A stretch of 45,543 nt of DNA. Origin: Saccoglossus kowalevskii. Its lineage: Eukaryota; Hemichordata; Enteropneusta; Harrimaniidae. Made by a program: the position numbers and the translations under genes. The stretch lies in contig NW_003156235.1 in the NCBI RefSeq assembly GCF_000003605.2, positions 224,906 through 270,448 of the forward strand, read 5' to 3'. The notes beneath the pieces are model-generated. The model was not told where the DNA came from. It saw only the letters and a program-made list of their open reading frames with translations, and searched no databases. Shown here one piece after another: positions 12,001-24,270 of the stretch. Position 1 is the stretch's first letter. Each line of letters opens with the position of its first letter.

Positions 12001-15000
12001 ATTTGAAGTTCACAGATGAAAGGCAAAACACTTCAACAAATACATATATTTTATATATTATTCCTATATTGTAAGGCAATTTCTCAACTCTGAGAAACCA
12101 TAGTAATATTGCACTTGGAATGTGAAACATATCTCTCACTTACCGCCGTTGCCAACCACTCAGAATCATGTGAGAAAGCACACTGTATTACAACATCTCG
12201 TGAAAATCGAAACGGTTCCGGGCACTCATCATCTAAAGTCAATGCATCCAGTATTCGAACACTACCATTGGTAAAACCGACAGCTGTCAATGAACAGACA
12301 ATGTACAAGTTTCAACAAATGAAAGGAATTCACAACACAACACACAGGGCTTTTTGAACTTTCAGAATTTGACACATACTTACTATGCATCAATAGAATT
12401 TATCCGTTTGAGAAAACGCCAAACAGTGTTACGGATACATTTGAATGTTTACCTTATTTGGTAATTGTGCGTCACATTTACATCACATCAGATATAGAAA
12501 AAAGCTCAAAACGCAAAAGTTCACACAGCAGAAAATATTTTTTGTTGTCATTTTGGGCCGTTTTCTCTCATATAATTATTACTACAATCTAAGAAGGATG
12601 TATAATTTTACCACAGCATACTCGAAATAACATCATGTGATTAAACTCACTCACCTATATAAGCACCTTGAGGATCGTAAGTCAGGCATCTTACCAAACA
12701 TCCTCTAGGAAACCTACGCTGAACAACCACCTCCCTGAAACGATACATCATATTGTGCTCATTACGTACTTGCAAATAACATGTATTTGTTGTACTTTGC
12801 ATCTCTGACCAAACTTGATTCACAAATAATTATTATTGGTGAGAAATAAACGTCAGATTCAGACAAGACACCAAGAATACATTAGCTAATAAACGTCAGA
12901 TTCAGACAAGACACCCAACAATACAATAGCTGTCAATTGGGGGCAGTTCGAATCATGGATGCATTCAGCAGCACAATTAAAAAGTTTTCTAATTTTTTCT
13001 GCCATTTTCATTATTTCTGCAAGTTACTAGTAGGTACTAATCATAACATTATTTGCTAATGTAACAAAATGCCTGTGAAAAATTAAACTGTTGATATAAA
13101 AAACACTCGCAATAATTTTAGTGCTCTGAATCGGAAACCAAAGAGACAGAGAACTGCAGTGTTCAGCTAAGAAGAGTCTAGCATTTACACTATGACAAAA
13201 TGGTTAGACAATTGTGTTCATTTTTATACAGGTTTTATACAGCACTGTTCACAGTTATAAAACATCTGCATCCAAAAGACCGTATAATGGAAAAACTGTA
13301 TCTCAAAGTTTTTGGTTTCATATCAATAACTATACCTATTTATGAAAAAAATGAAGCATCCACCATGGAAACTTATGCAAAAACAACAAAATTTTACATA
13401 TTCCATGTAAAAATTATTCAGTACCCACACATTATTTTTTCAATTAACATTATTTGTTCATTAAAGCACCACAGTTTTTGGTCAATGTCAACTACTGTTT
13501 CTTTCTTTTTCTTACTTTTTAAGATAATTCCAGACTTTGACATATCCAGCGTAGCTACCAATGCAGACAAATGGTTTGGATGGATGTGTGGCTACAGCGT
13601 GAACTGCAGCATCATGTTCTCTATGTATCACCTAGAATGGAAACAAACAATATTTATTACACCAGCAACAGATTATGCTTGAACTTAAACTTTCTCGGAC
13701 TTAAAAGGATGCATAAAAACCTACCACAGATCACTGCCAATCATGGAAAACTGTCATGATTAAATCACTCTTGATGTGACTAAAAACAATGGAAACAATA
13801 TGATGGTGTAAGCGGTACATGTGTACTAACCTTAAGACTAGTCCCGTCGGCTACCACGTGTGCGATAACAGCCGTGGAAGTTCCAATCATATAATCACGA
13901 GTTACAAATGGTTTAGAATAAATAGTGGCATCGGGAGGGTAGTTACTGTCTGCTTTTGCTCTGTTTCAAGTAAACACAATAAATACTGAATAATAATGGT
14001 TTGCATTTCCATTAACATTGCCCAGACGGATATTGGAAAAGTCCATTGACGTTTGGAAAAGGTTGTTTATTATATTGTTGATATGGGCGATAGTATCCAT
14101 TTCAATCTCATTGATATGTGAAAAGTATATGCATTAACTTTGAAAGAAGAAAAAATCTTGTTGCAGAAAAAATAATTTTGTCAAATCTTATTTTCGCAAA
14201 TTTTTATTTTTGCTAAGGCATACATACAATTCACCCAATTTTTTGGAAAATTAGTTCTGCAACTTTATGCATGTATATTGTATTTTCATGTATCAATAAA
14301 AATTTACCCAAAATAAGTATTATTGTCTCGTATAAATGGTATAACAAATCACTGACGTTAACAAATTTTGTGAGCTAGTAAACTAGTACGGTAGTAAACT
14401 ATAGTAAAACAAAAACAACATGATGTATAAAACTTACTCATATGAGAACTCTGGGAGATATTCAAAGGATAAAGAGTTGATGGGTCCCACATCAAAATCA
14501 CTGTACCAATTAGACATGCGTAGATGCCAATCATAGAATTTGACATGGCCGAGGACATCTGCTGTTACAACATAACTGTAGATATATAAATAAAAGAATT
14601 ACAATTTTCTCTTTACGTTTGATGTCAGTATGCAGACATGGGTGATTATTGACCAAGCTTTGTATTCACAGCAGATAAAGATTGACTTTTTTTGATGAAA
14701 AATAAAAAAAAAAAACTTTTATAAAATATATATATATTGTTTTTATTTATTTTTTGTCGGGCTACATTTCTGGATATGAAGTCATTGCCGTCTCTTGTCT
14801 CTCCTGTTGTATTCTCTTTGTTTTTGCAGAGTGCCTGTGTGAACAAGTTTCCAAAACCTAATATCGTAATACTGTAAAAAAACGTTATTTTCGCTTGCAA
14901 TTAATTTTCGCTATTTTCGCTGAAGGAATGATTCAGTGAAAATAAAATCCAATGAATATACATGTACCTTTTTCCCTATATTTTACATTCAACTCATCAA

Positions 15001-18000
15001 AAATCAGTGAAAATAAATTCCATACAAAACACCCAACAAGTCTTTTCAACGAAAATTAATTGCACTAAAATAAAGTATTTTACAGTATGTTTGGAAGGCA
15101 GAGTGGATTGTACTCTCACGATAACAAGTAAGAAAGATGTATAATACATGTAATAAGGGTAAGAGACTATTATACATAACACAATGTGCTAGGATGACAT
15201 CAGCAAGGTAATATTCTACTTTATGGACGTTATGAAATCTTCACAGCAACAGTATTTTGCAATTCTCTCAGCGTCGCACAATTTTTTTCAGGCAGACTAA
15301 AAATGTTTTAAAAAACTTTATAAACTCTTACTTGTCTGTTGTTGTCAAAACAGTGATTCCACGTTCTTGCAATCGTACAAGCTTGAACGCTTTTTTATTA
15401 GGAGATGGTTCCAGGCTTGGCGCTGTAATTCAAATAAAAATTCATTTTATAAATAGGAAACTTTTGTCACATTTTTATTTTTTTTTATTTTGATAATAGC
15501 GGAGAGATCAGTCTCTATGTTATTATGATATAAATGATTGAGATTGAATTCAAATTTATAAAGTTTGAGTCAGTCTTTCCAATTTTAAAACCACTGAGTG
15601 AAGATGCGTCTTACATTGAAGCTTTTCTTTGAAATTAAATCGGAAACGCTCAACAATATTTGACACGAGTAACATGACAAAAATTCCCAGTTGCTAGAAA
15701 AAAATGAAGTCACTGGAGGTCTAAAAATAACCAAAGGTGTACTCACGTCCTGATATGGGTCTGTTATTGTCCCATACTACAATGTTACCGCATGATGTAG
15801 CTGTATATGCCTTGGTAGTACCACTTACAAAGATAGATTTGCTATAATTACCCACAGCGCGGTTGAAATCTTGATCTGTCAGGGATGGTGCAAAATATTC
15901 AATCTTATCATTTTTCTGAAGATTGAATGAGAGAAAGATGATTATATCAATCCAAGCAAAGAATGGTTTTAAATATTTGTAGTATAAAGTTTCATTAAAA
16001 TGAAATGCTAAATGCTTTGGGAAAATAAAAACTGATTTTTACCAATTTTATTTTGCACTATAACATGTTATTTTTATTTGAGCTAATTTAGCTAATCTGT
16101 GATTTCATTGAATTCAAGAAGTCTTTAATTTAAAATGAAGAATATTCTCACAATGAGATTGTTGGCACTTTATACTTGTGTTAATTCATGCATTGAGTCA
16201 AATTCACGAAAATGAATATAGCTATTTCAAAGTGTTTTACAGTATACCATTATACCGGTACATATGTGTATATGTTTTAGGAGCCTATTTAAAGTTGCAT
16301 TGCCACTTTGTGTGATCTGCAGGGACTTCTCACTGAACCCTGTGCGTATCATACAGGCTTTATATTTTATACAATTAAAAAAAAAATCTTAACAGAATCC
16401 TTGAAATTTACAAACCAACCACAATCTTCAGTGCAGGTTATATCTTTTGAATTAGTGCTCCAATATTTCAGGATTGAAATTGTAAGTAAACTTGATTTCA
16501 TCAGTAGGGGATGCAATGTTAGAACATTATTTTTAAAATTAAAATTGATTAGTAGTGCAAGTGTTCAATTGTTAGTTGAACATTTCCAGGGACATTACCC
16601 TGTACTTGTCAGTATAGGGCAAAAATTAACCTGTTTCCATGGCGATGGATGTGCCTAACTAAAGTATTCAATGGTGCTAGAAATGAACTATGTTCATCCA
16701 TAAAGTAAGTATAGTAGTTACATGTACCGGTACATGTGATGCAGGTTCCAGATTATGGAATTAGATACTGGCACACAATTTTAATTGCAGTTAGTGAAAC
16801 CAGCTAGATGCTTACCCAGGAATAAAAAATAACTTGCTGGTCACTATTGGAAACAATCTGCGTTATGTCTTCTGGGTTAAACTGAACGTATGTCTGCAAG
16901 CCATAACTCTCATCTAACTCTGCTGTGCAAATCGGTGTCTCGCTATCAGTCGTCCAGTCCCAAATAGCGAAAGTTTGCTGAAAGTAAAAATAACATCAAT
17001 GTGAAGAAGCTATTATTTAGAATAGAAACGAAATAACACACACCAAGACTGCTATCACCACTGTACAACCCCCCCCCCCCCACAAGTCTGAAATAAAATG
17101 GAAAATGTTCAAATTTTTTTCATTTTTACACTTGTTTCTATGGTGAGAGTATTTAAATTAATTCATATCTCATTCCTCATTACTAACCCTTTACTTACTC
17201 AGGTCTGTTTTCTCTTACCTTTTTGCCATTGGCACTGAGAGTTGCCAAATACTTGGCATCTGGAGTCATAGTCATACCAGAAACTCCACCATCTGGGTGA
17301 GCATCAAACAATGTCTGAACTGGGATTCTATGAAAAAAAAATTACAAACAAATCAATCAAGGTGACAGTTACTGATGAGAGCATGGCTGAAATTTCAACA
17401 AAAAATACAGTTTCCGTCAGATACATGTACACAGATGATCCTTTTGTGAGTTTAAAAACAAAACTCTTAAATTTTCTAGTCCAAAGGATTCCTACCCGGA
17501 ATTTTTTGATCAGCATTTACTATATCAATAAGCAATGTCATTCAAAAAGTATTAACCAGGCAATATAAATGTGTTTTATAATGATAATAACAGCAGCGAA
17601 CAAGCAGTTTGTGTCAACCAGTCAATGCACACTTGTGCTAAACATGAATAAGTGCATTCTCATCTTCCAGGCAGGATTGTGTTAACAAAATTGAAACTTA
17701 TCCATTTACTGTTATATAGCAAGTACCTTGCTCACCAGTAAATGCTTGATCTTTGAAATACTGTAGGATTAAAACACAACACTTGTACTTGGCAGGACCC
17801 AGTTCCTGTTGATCTTTAAATCTAAGCATAATTCCTTACCCTGTATGTGAATCCCACATAATAACTGTACTATTTGGACCTTTATCAGCAGTGGCAACCC
17901 ATCTTTTATCTTCACTAACACACGTACAGGAAATGTTATTACACTACAATGATAGGCAGGAGAAAAAATTAATACAAATTCCCAATACTGCAGCCTTGTC

Positions 18001-20485
18001 AGAGAAGATCAAGAACTGCTGCAAACATCAAAGAAAATGTGTTCTGTGCAACGCCTGTTGCATGTATGAACCCACAGTGTCATACTTTTCCCAGGAGCTC
18101 TCCAAACTAATAAAATTGTTTCTCTATTAAAATACTACATTGTAAAAATATGGAGGTTAATTACATAAGCACATTGTCATAATCTTCCGTTTTTGGACAT
18201 ATACTGTAGAATACTTTATTTTCGCTATTTTTCTCTGAAGGGATGATTCCGTGAAAATAAAATCCAGCGAATATACTTTTTTTTTTCTATATTTCACATT
18301 AAACTCATCAGAAATCAGTGAAAATAAATTCCATACAAAACGCCACAAAAAGCCTTTTCAGCGAAAATAAAGTATTCCACAGTATTACAAAACAGTGCAT
18401 TACATGTATTATACAAGTAATTATCAATAGTCTAGTTTATTTTTCTGAGAATGCATACATACATGTCCTTGTAAAAGCTGTTGTGTGTTTTCTACATGAT
18501 CATATATGACAGCAATGTGTGCACATGTGTAGAGTACGGCTTTCCTCTGTCCATCTGTCAGATTTATCGCTGCAATGTTCCTGTTCACACCAAAAGACCA
18601 TGTCAAATTCTAAGAAAAAACAAAAACATTCTCTGTAAGCATCAATCAAGGGTATTCCGGTGTGGGTTGAAGTCTCTGGGTTAAAGCAAGTGTTTAAATA
18701 AACTTGACATTAAACGAGTGTTTAATATTACACGGGTTCTGATTGCCTACCAATCATGCACTTTGTCTCATCTCAATTTGTCAGAGTGAAGAGATCGTTG
18801 CACAGTGTTCATTTCACTGGGAATCAGTTGATTCACATTTTGATTATTTTTTCAATTCTGGCAGATAGGTATTTTGGGATATATATATGATGATTTGAAT
18901 CAACAAATGTTTACCATTAAAAACAAATAACAAATAAAATATGATCCCCAGAAAAATAGTGAACAACGTTTCCTAACTTGTACCATATTTTATACATGGG
19001 GGGGGGGGGGGTGTATCTCAATCCCAAAGTCGTATTTATATTTATATCACAAGCAGCAACTGTGGGAGGTGCAACAACTTAAAATTTTCTAAAAGTTTTC
19101 ACAGCACCGTTGTTTCTGCTTTTCATTGTAAGATCTTGTGTATTGTGTGAAGAAAGGGACCGAACGTCCGCCCAAAAAGTTTATGATAGATTTTGAACTT
19201 GAGTTTCTTTTTTATAGCTCNNNNNNNNNNNNNNNNNNNNNNNNNNNNNNNNNNNNNNNNNNNNNNNNNNAATTACTTTTGCATTAGTTGAATCCCACAT
19301 GATGTTTTGAAGCCACTACAATGCTATGATCTTCGCTTTTCCTGTTTGTAGGTTCAAATATAAGCATAAGGCGGGAAATAGCAGTCTATTGCGAGAAGAC
19401 AATTTTCCCTGTTACCCTTGTTAAGGGAGAACACTGCAACAGTTCCCCATACCTCTAACATGTAGATGTCACAAAGTGGAGTACATGTACTAATGATTAC
19501 ACACATCTATGGTACGTTTATTTGAAACTAGGTGCCCTCTACTGAAATTAATATTAAGTTAAGCTATGATAATTTGCAATTAATTTCCCATAAATTGCAG
19601 CAAAACAAATTACAAGTACGGTAATTGAAGAGGCAAGTAAACAAACATACTTACTAGTGCATTGGGCCCAGGCTCCTCAGGCTTTACTGATTCAGATTCA
19701 ATAGTGTGTTCATCAACTGCATCAAGTTGTTCCCCATCAGTCGGTGTAACAACATGTCGTCCAGTATCCACTGGTGCTGGTGTTGTCACTTGGGCTGGCA
19801 TTTGTTGATCTTCCATATCCTGTTCAGTTGGTGGCTGCTCCCCCTCTCCGTCTACTCCACCCTCCTCGACTTGTGTTTCTTGGCCATTCTGATCACCATC
19901 TCCAGCCACATCCCCATCTTGCTCACCTTCATTAGCAGTCACGTCGGCTTCCATTTGTTGCTCGACGGTGTCGTCATTTCCATCAACAACGGATGCTACT
20001 ACCTCATCAGCATCCTCAGTATGGAGTTCACCGTCAGTGGGTACCGTTTCACCGACCTCTGTCCCCTCTTGTGGCAAACATTCTGCAGGCGCTTGTTGTT
20101 CTTCGGCGGGATCTTCCTTTTGTGTCGTATCTGCATTACCATCATCCCCAGCTTGGTTTATATTTGTATTTTCCTGAGTTTGATCTACTTGTTGTTGTTC
20201 ACCGTCACCAGTACTCTGATTAGTGTCCTCGCCTTCAACAACATTTCCTTCAACCACCGGTTCGGCAGCATCAGACTCGCCAACACCACCCGTACCCGCT
20301 TCTTCGCCAGTTGTCTCAGGTTCCGCTTCATCTTGTTTGGTTGATTCACGATCGCCTTCGTCAACAGACACTTTAGCTATTCCCTCCTCAGCCTGTTCAG
20401 GGTCTGTATGTGTCTGTGCTTCCCCACTGATTTCTTCAACGGCTTGATCAGCGGCGGTAGTTGGTTCGTTGTCGTTGTCAGCCAT
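6056..20485 (-). CDS. CFAP251: Cilia and flagella associated protein 251 (WDR66), 21 exons
   Basis: Exons in transcript order: 20485-19655, 18609-18463, 17943-17840, 17327-17219, 16977-16816, 15915-15747, 15422-15332, 14575-14438, 13960-13831, 13631-13516, 12734-12655, 12283-12144, 11570-11397, 10832-10689, 9704-9622, 8830-8689, 8453-8362, 8169-8041, 7603-7407, 7184-7047, 6321-6056. Every junction is GT-AG and phases join without a break to a stop, giving 1193 aa (human protein about 1150). Residues 1-277 are a single acidic Glu/Asp/Gln-rich exon. Residues 278 to about 960 are WD repeats, opening WSFGVNRN and including DNGS-type blades such as [13 protein letters not shown]. The C-terminus (from about 980) carries degenerate EF-hand-like pairs ([29 protein letters not shown]) without a full calcium loop. 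CFAP251 belongs to the calmodulin- and spoke-associated complex at the base of radial spokes in motile cilia and sperm tails. The 50-base gap lies in intron 1; the frame across it is intact. The long open frames on the opposite strand are shadows. Confidence 0.95.
9792..10288. mobile_element. MITE, family B (GGGACGACGTC ends), CFAP251 intron 14
   Basis: Inverted arms at the two ends share TCAAAAGAT(T/C)GATGTCGG and AACTTATTCCTTTAGTTT-like sequence. The right end reads GACGTCGTCCC followed by TAG; the left end is decayed (GCAACAGCG after TAA). It is the same element as 22886-23339, with matching internal blocks (CATGGCGTCAGACTACATTC, TTTACACTCG, CATTAAAAAT). A long C run sits inside the right arm. 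Nonautonomous; no transposase frame is present. Confidence 0.8.
12845..12930. repeat. Two-copy 43-base tandem repeat in CFAP251 intron 11
   Basis: AATAAACGTCAGATTCAGAC starts at 12845 and again at 12888. The following bases (AAGACACC, then AATACA, TAGCT) also repeat with a few changes, giving a 43-base period. It is a local duplication with no visible function. Confidence 0.8.
14870..15087 (+). mobile_element. MITE, family A, CFAP251 intron 7
   Basis: It begins TACTGTAAAAAAACGTTATT and ends AAAGTATTTTACAGTA, with internal blocks matching the copy at 18202-18384 (ATGATTC..GTGAAAATAAAATCCA, AATCAGTGAAAATAAATTCC, ATACAAAACRCC). It is longer than that copy because an AATTAATTTTCGCT-like stretch is present near each end. 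No coding capacity. Confidence 0.8.
16720..16737. other. Perfect 18-base palindrome ACATGTACCGGTACATGT
   Basis: The sequence equals its own reverse complement. It lies in CFAP251 intron 5. Its core TACCGGTA also occurs near 9234, 9944 and 16252, and TACATGTA-type octamers are common through the window, so it may reflect local sequence bias rather than a site. Confidence 0.6.
18202..18384 (+). mobile_element. MITE, family A, best-preserved copy, CFAP251 intron 2
   Basis: A 183-base element with 25-base terminal inverted repeats differing at one base (left TACTGTAGAATACTTT..., right complement TACTGTGGAATACTTT...). The ends are consistent with insertion at TA, as used by Tc1/mariner-type elements. 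It has no open frame and is nonautonomous. Two further copies (2558-2710 and 14870-15087) define the family in this window. Confidence 0.88.
19221..19270. other. Assembly gap (50 N) in CFAP251 intron 1
   Basis: Fifty N bases, probably a fixed-size placeholder. Exon 1 ends and exon 2 begins at phase 0, and the protein is collinear with vertebrate CFAP251, so a lost coding exon is not required. Confidence 0.99.
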
Positions 20486-20687
20486 GTTGTAGTGACTGCA
20501 CTGTAAATTGAATGAGCGGGGAAAACGTCGTCGGTGTTTAACCTACTGTGTCGATAAAAATGATCACGTAGTGTACGTTATCACACACTTTCTGGGAGTA
20601 CGTTAACGCATGGATAAATGAAAACAACAAAAACTATTCAGAAGAAAACAGATATGCAAACCTAAATCAAGCTCGAGCTCAGCAAGA

Positions 20688-20701
20688 GTCTCCAAGGCAA
20701 C
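20688..20701 (-). promoter_or_regulatory. RFX X-box-like site upstream of CFAP251
   Basis: On the minus strand the sequence is GTTGCC-TT-GGAGAC. This fits the RFX X-box pattern of two imperfect inverted half-sites (GTNRCC, 0-3 bases, RGYAAC on the facing strand). It lies about 203 bases before the CFAP251 start codon, the usual distance for X-boxes of ciliary genes. RFX factors, together with FOXJ1, switch on motile-cilium genes, so the site suits the gene. Motif and position only; no binding is shown. Confidence 0.6.
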
Positions 20702-20970
20702 TCTGTTTATGCCCTTACTGCGCAGTCTCCGTAATGCCGCAAACGGGTAAGAACTCAATTAACGACAATTGGGTGTTATTGCGACTCGTGCCTTTTTGAC
20801 ATATTTATTCATTCATATTCTAAGCAATATACTAGTACCCTTTTCCTAAGTCAGTAGCCCCCACAGTTTCCCGTTGGAGAGTAGTAGACAATTTACCACG
20901 AAAAACGGAGATTATTTGTGACGTGGTAAAACCCTTCACGGTATTACTTACTTGAATTGCATATGACTAA

Positions 20971-21819
20971 GGGATTGGTTAGTTACTTCGGCGGGGGGGG
21001 GGGGTCGACATATTTCATTATGCCAGCTGTATATTTCAGTTGACCCACCCCCTATTAAATAAAAAAAGTGGGTGACGCACCCCATCATTATATTTTAAAA
21101 CATGCTGACCCCTCCCTAAAAAATGATTACAAAATGTAAATCTTATAGACCAGGAATGCTTTACACACGAAGCACAGTCTGTGCTTATGAAAACAAAGGA
21201 AACTTTGATTTTTGCTTAAATTTGTGTTGGATTTTGGCATTTTACAGAGCATAATATTCATATTTAAAAGTTTTTTCATCATTTATTTTAATTCATATAT
21301 CAGCATTTTCACAAATTTAACTTTTTTGATTTGCTGAACAAAAATTGTCACAGCTCTTTGTACTAATTGTTGTGTTGTCCTTCGGTCTCCTGTTATAATT
21401 GGATAAATCCAGTAATTAAAAATATCTTATACAATGGTGACTTCAGACTTTAAATAACATAATCTGATATCAGCTGCACATGGACTTGGGATGTGTTTAA
21501 AACTTAACTGTATAATTGGGGTTCAAGCCGCATTGCATAATCTGTTAATTATTTGGCAACTTCAACCCCAAAATATTTAGCCTATAACTTTTTTTTCATC
21601 AACAAAATTATAGGCAATTTAGGTAATAGTTAGTATTGAGAACACATTTGTACGATTAACTTTTTTATCCTTTGTTCCGAAATAATTTTGTAAAAATGTA
21701 TGAAAAAGCGCGTGTGTGAATTCTGGAAAACATGGTGACCCTCCCTAATCACCTATTCGTGATATCAAAAACAGGGTAACCATCCCCCCCCCTCCTGGCC
21801 GAAGTAACTGTCCGAACCC
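20971..21819. mobile_element. Inverted-repeat element with TAA target duplication (Harbinger-like MITE)
   Basis: The left end reads GGGATTGGTTAGTTACTTCG then a G run. The complement of the right end reads GGGTTCGGACAGTTACTTCG then a G-rich run. Both sides are flanked by TAA (20968-20970 and 21820-21822). GGG ends with a three-base TWA duplication fit PIF/Harbinger-type elements. The 849-base interior is AT-rich with no transposase frame. Confidence 0.7.
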
Positions 21820-21822
21820 TAA

Positions 21823-22885
21823 CTATCATCACGTCACGACGGTAGCTGGAGCACAGAATTACCCTATCCTATCCTATAATAACACTTATATGACGGGGTG
21901 TATGCCCAATCTAAGGCAAAGTAGATAGATATGGAAGTTTATTCCCATACACAATATTAAAACAAATACGACTGAGAGCCAAAATGTTGAACTACATTGT
22001 ATTTAAAATCGGTGATATTATACTTCGTATATATTACAAATTATAATATATACATATTGCTAATTGACGCTGGATAAATGGAAATTGTTATTCATAATCC
22101 GAAAATAAACCATGAAAAAAATATTTACATTGGCAAAAGGGTAAATTATGCGAGATCGAATACAAGGAATTTAAATCTTGTCTGTTACTTCACTAGTGCA
22201 CAGTCCCTCTGATACTCGGACAATTACATTAGGCCCGAGGAGTGTCAACAGTCTACAATTATCCCAGCCCAGCGATAGAAGGAATGTACCTTTAATAACC
22301 ACATAATTATTACCAACCTCGTCAACCCTTAAAGCTGAATATCGGATATATTGTGTAGGTAGCCTTAGGCGTGTGAAAAAGTAGTACATTTTGTTTGTAT
22401 ACCAAATGCAGCAATTGGAGTATTCATAAGATATATGGGTCATAAGAACATAACTCAAGGTTTTTATACGGTCCAAATAAAATTCAATCATATCATATCA
22501 TATCATAAATTAGTAGCAAACAATGCGTCGAACATTGGCGAGCAGATATGTAGATTCGGCTGCGATTGAATTCTCATCACACTTCTCAGGTAGCCTGACA
22601 AAGTCGCCTGAGTTGCACCCTCCGCGGTGCTCCAAACCGAACAGTGGGTCTGGTGCCGTTCGGACGGCGCGGTGAGGGCGCCACTCACACCTGAATGTCA
22701 GATTAACTTCTCAAGCTGTCCTGTTTTTGTTTTGTTTTTGTTGTTCTAAATTTATACATGTTATATGAAATTTCATAGCAACGTAGCATAGCCTAGCAAC
22801 GACCACCACCCTTTAATTAAAAAAATCTTCACAAAGCACACACTGCATGTACATCATCGATTTTAAGTTATGTTACATCAATTAA
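21823..22885. other. Intergenic stretch with an ATATC microsatellite and a GC-rich patch
   Basis: No gene supported. Bases 22488-22507 are a short ATATC run. Next to it, about 22520-22690 is GC- and CpG-rich (for example CCTCCGCGGTGCTCC, GTTCGGACGGCGCGG) against AT-rich surroundings. On the minus strand the order GC-rich block, then ATGAT-type tail, resembles the 3' end of a LINE or SINE, but I recognise no family and no tRNA-like A/B boxes. Confidence 0.3.
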
Positions 22886-23339
22886 GGGACGACGTCAAAA
22901 GATCGATGTCGGATAAAAAACTTAATTCCTTTAGTTTTTTTCCAAACCCCCCTACTTAATTGATAAATATTGAAACTTAATTGATAAATATTGGTCATGG
23001 CGTCAGACTACATTCACCATTAAATACAAATTGATAATCGAACAGTAGTATTGCATAGCAGTTGGTTGTCGGGTGGGTGTAAAAAGAGTTTACAAATGCA
23101 CCTCATTTGACGCACAGATTTACACTCGAACCAAACCATTTTTCCGCGTTTTTTTTCCCTCAGCTTTTCGGTTATTTCTGTCCATGATTGGATAGAACTA
23201 CAAATATTCCAAGATTTGTTTTACTTCATTAAAAATAAAATCGTTTTTGTAGGATGGAAACTTTTTGAAGTCAAAACCCCCACTCCCAAACTAAAGGAAA
23301 AAGGTTTATTATCCGACATCGATCTTTTGACGTCGTCCC
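22886..23339. mobile_element. MITE, family B, intact ends and TAA target duplication
   Basis: The element starts GGGACGACGTCAAAAGATCG and ends with its inverted copy (CGATCTTTTGACGTCGTCCC). TAA flanks both sides (22883-22885 and 23340-22342 in window terms 23340-23342), as in PIF/Harbinger-type insertions. The inverted arms extend about 60 bases. An internal AACTTAATTGATAAATATTG unit is doubled near 22953-22993, a change not present in the copy at 9792-10288. Noncoding. Confidence 0.85.
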
Positions 23340-24270
23340 TAATAAAGATCAATATCTTAATTGCTGACATCATTCTAACGCTGCTTGTTTTGTGTTCAGG
23401 AACTTTGTTAGGAACAGTTTGTGTTAGGCCCAAAATTTGTGTAAATGCGAAACATTGAAGTAAACTATGATAACAGCGTGAAATAACTCCCAACAAGACC
23501 GAATAACTCATGTTTCTGGTGGGCTGCTACGCGACATTCACCGATAGAAGGCGCGATTTCACATTGGCGACGCGCAATATTGACCTGACAGTTTCTCGAA
23601 CTGCATGAATCAATGCTTTATCAATTAGGATAATTTTCTGGAATCACAGATATTGTTGAAAGCTTTCTCTGCAGAAGAAACACGTATCTATCATGAAGAT
23701 TTGACAGATAATTGAGTGCATCAGAATTTTTAAATGCACATTTTGGATATCTGTGAATTCAACGACACAAAAAACATTTTACAGTCTGCACCCACTGTAA
23801 CAAAGTATCCAGCTCTACCCCCTTTCTTGTTCCGCCCACTATGATGAGGGTGGACAGAGGGGGGGGGTCGCTTGTACAGGTTACAGAAAATACAAATTAA
23901 ATTTTACGTTTTTACAGGAAAAAAACTGAAAGTTCCATTTACACTTTACAGATAAAACAAATTCCAGATTACATTTAACAGTTTTGTAATATATTTCAAA
24001 TTGATAATTTGTGTTTTAGAATCAATAATCAAACAATATCGCACATTGAATAATCCTATGATCAACCCGTTTAACTACTCCAGTTGAATTACTGGTGTCC
24101 GCCATGACTATTCTCAGCACATGCAATGGAAATACATTGCACCTACACACATTTCAGTTTTCTTGCATGTTTTTCAGTGCGACAAATATTCCGCTGCCAC
24201 AAATCACAAATCATCTGGGTATGTGTGACGCACAGGCACGAATGAAGCTAGGAATTAATGTGATACTAGT

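Noticed and set aside
13200-13682. Plus-strand open frame of 160 codons
   Set aside because: It overlaps CFAP251 exon 10 on the opposite strand, and the rest is AT-rich intron with no motif.
19706-20344. Plus-strand open frame of 212 codons and other overlapping plus-strand frames
   Set aside because: Antisense to the acidic first exon of CFAP251. Glu/Asp/Gln-rich codons on the minus strand leave few stops on the other strand, so the frame is a shadow.
22520-22690. tRNA-derived SINE or tRNA gene in the GC-rich patch
   Set aside because: No A-box and B-box pair at proper spacing and no cloverleaf could be drawn.
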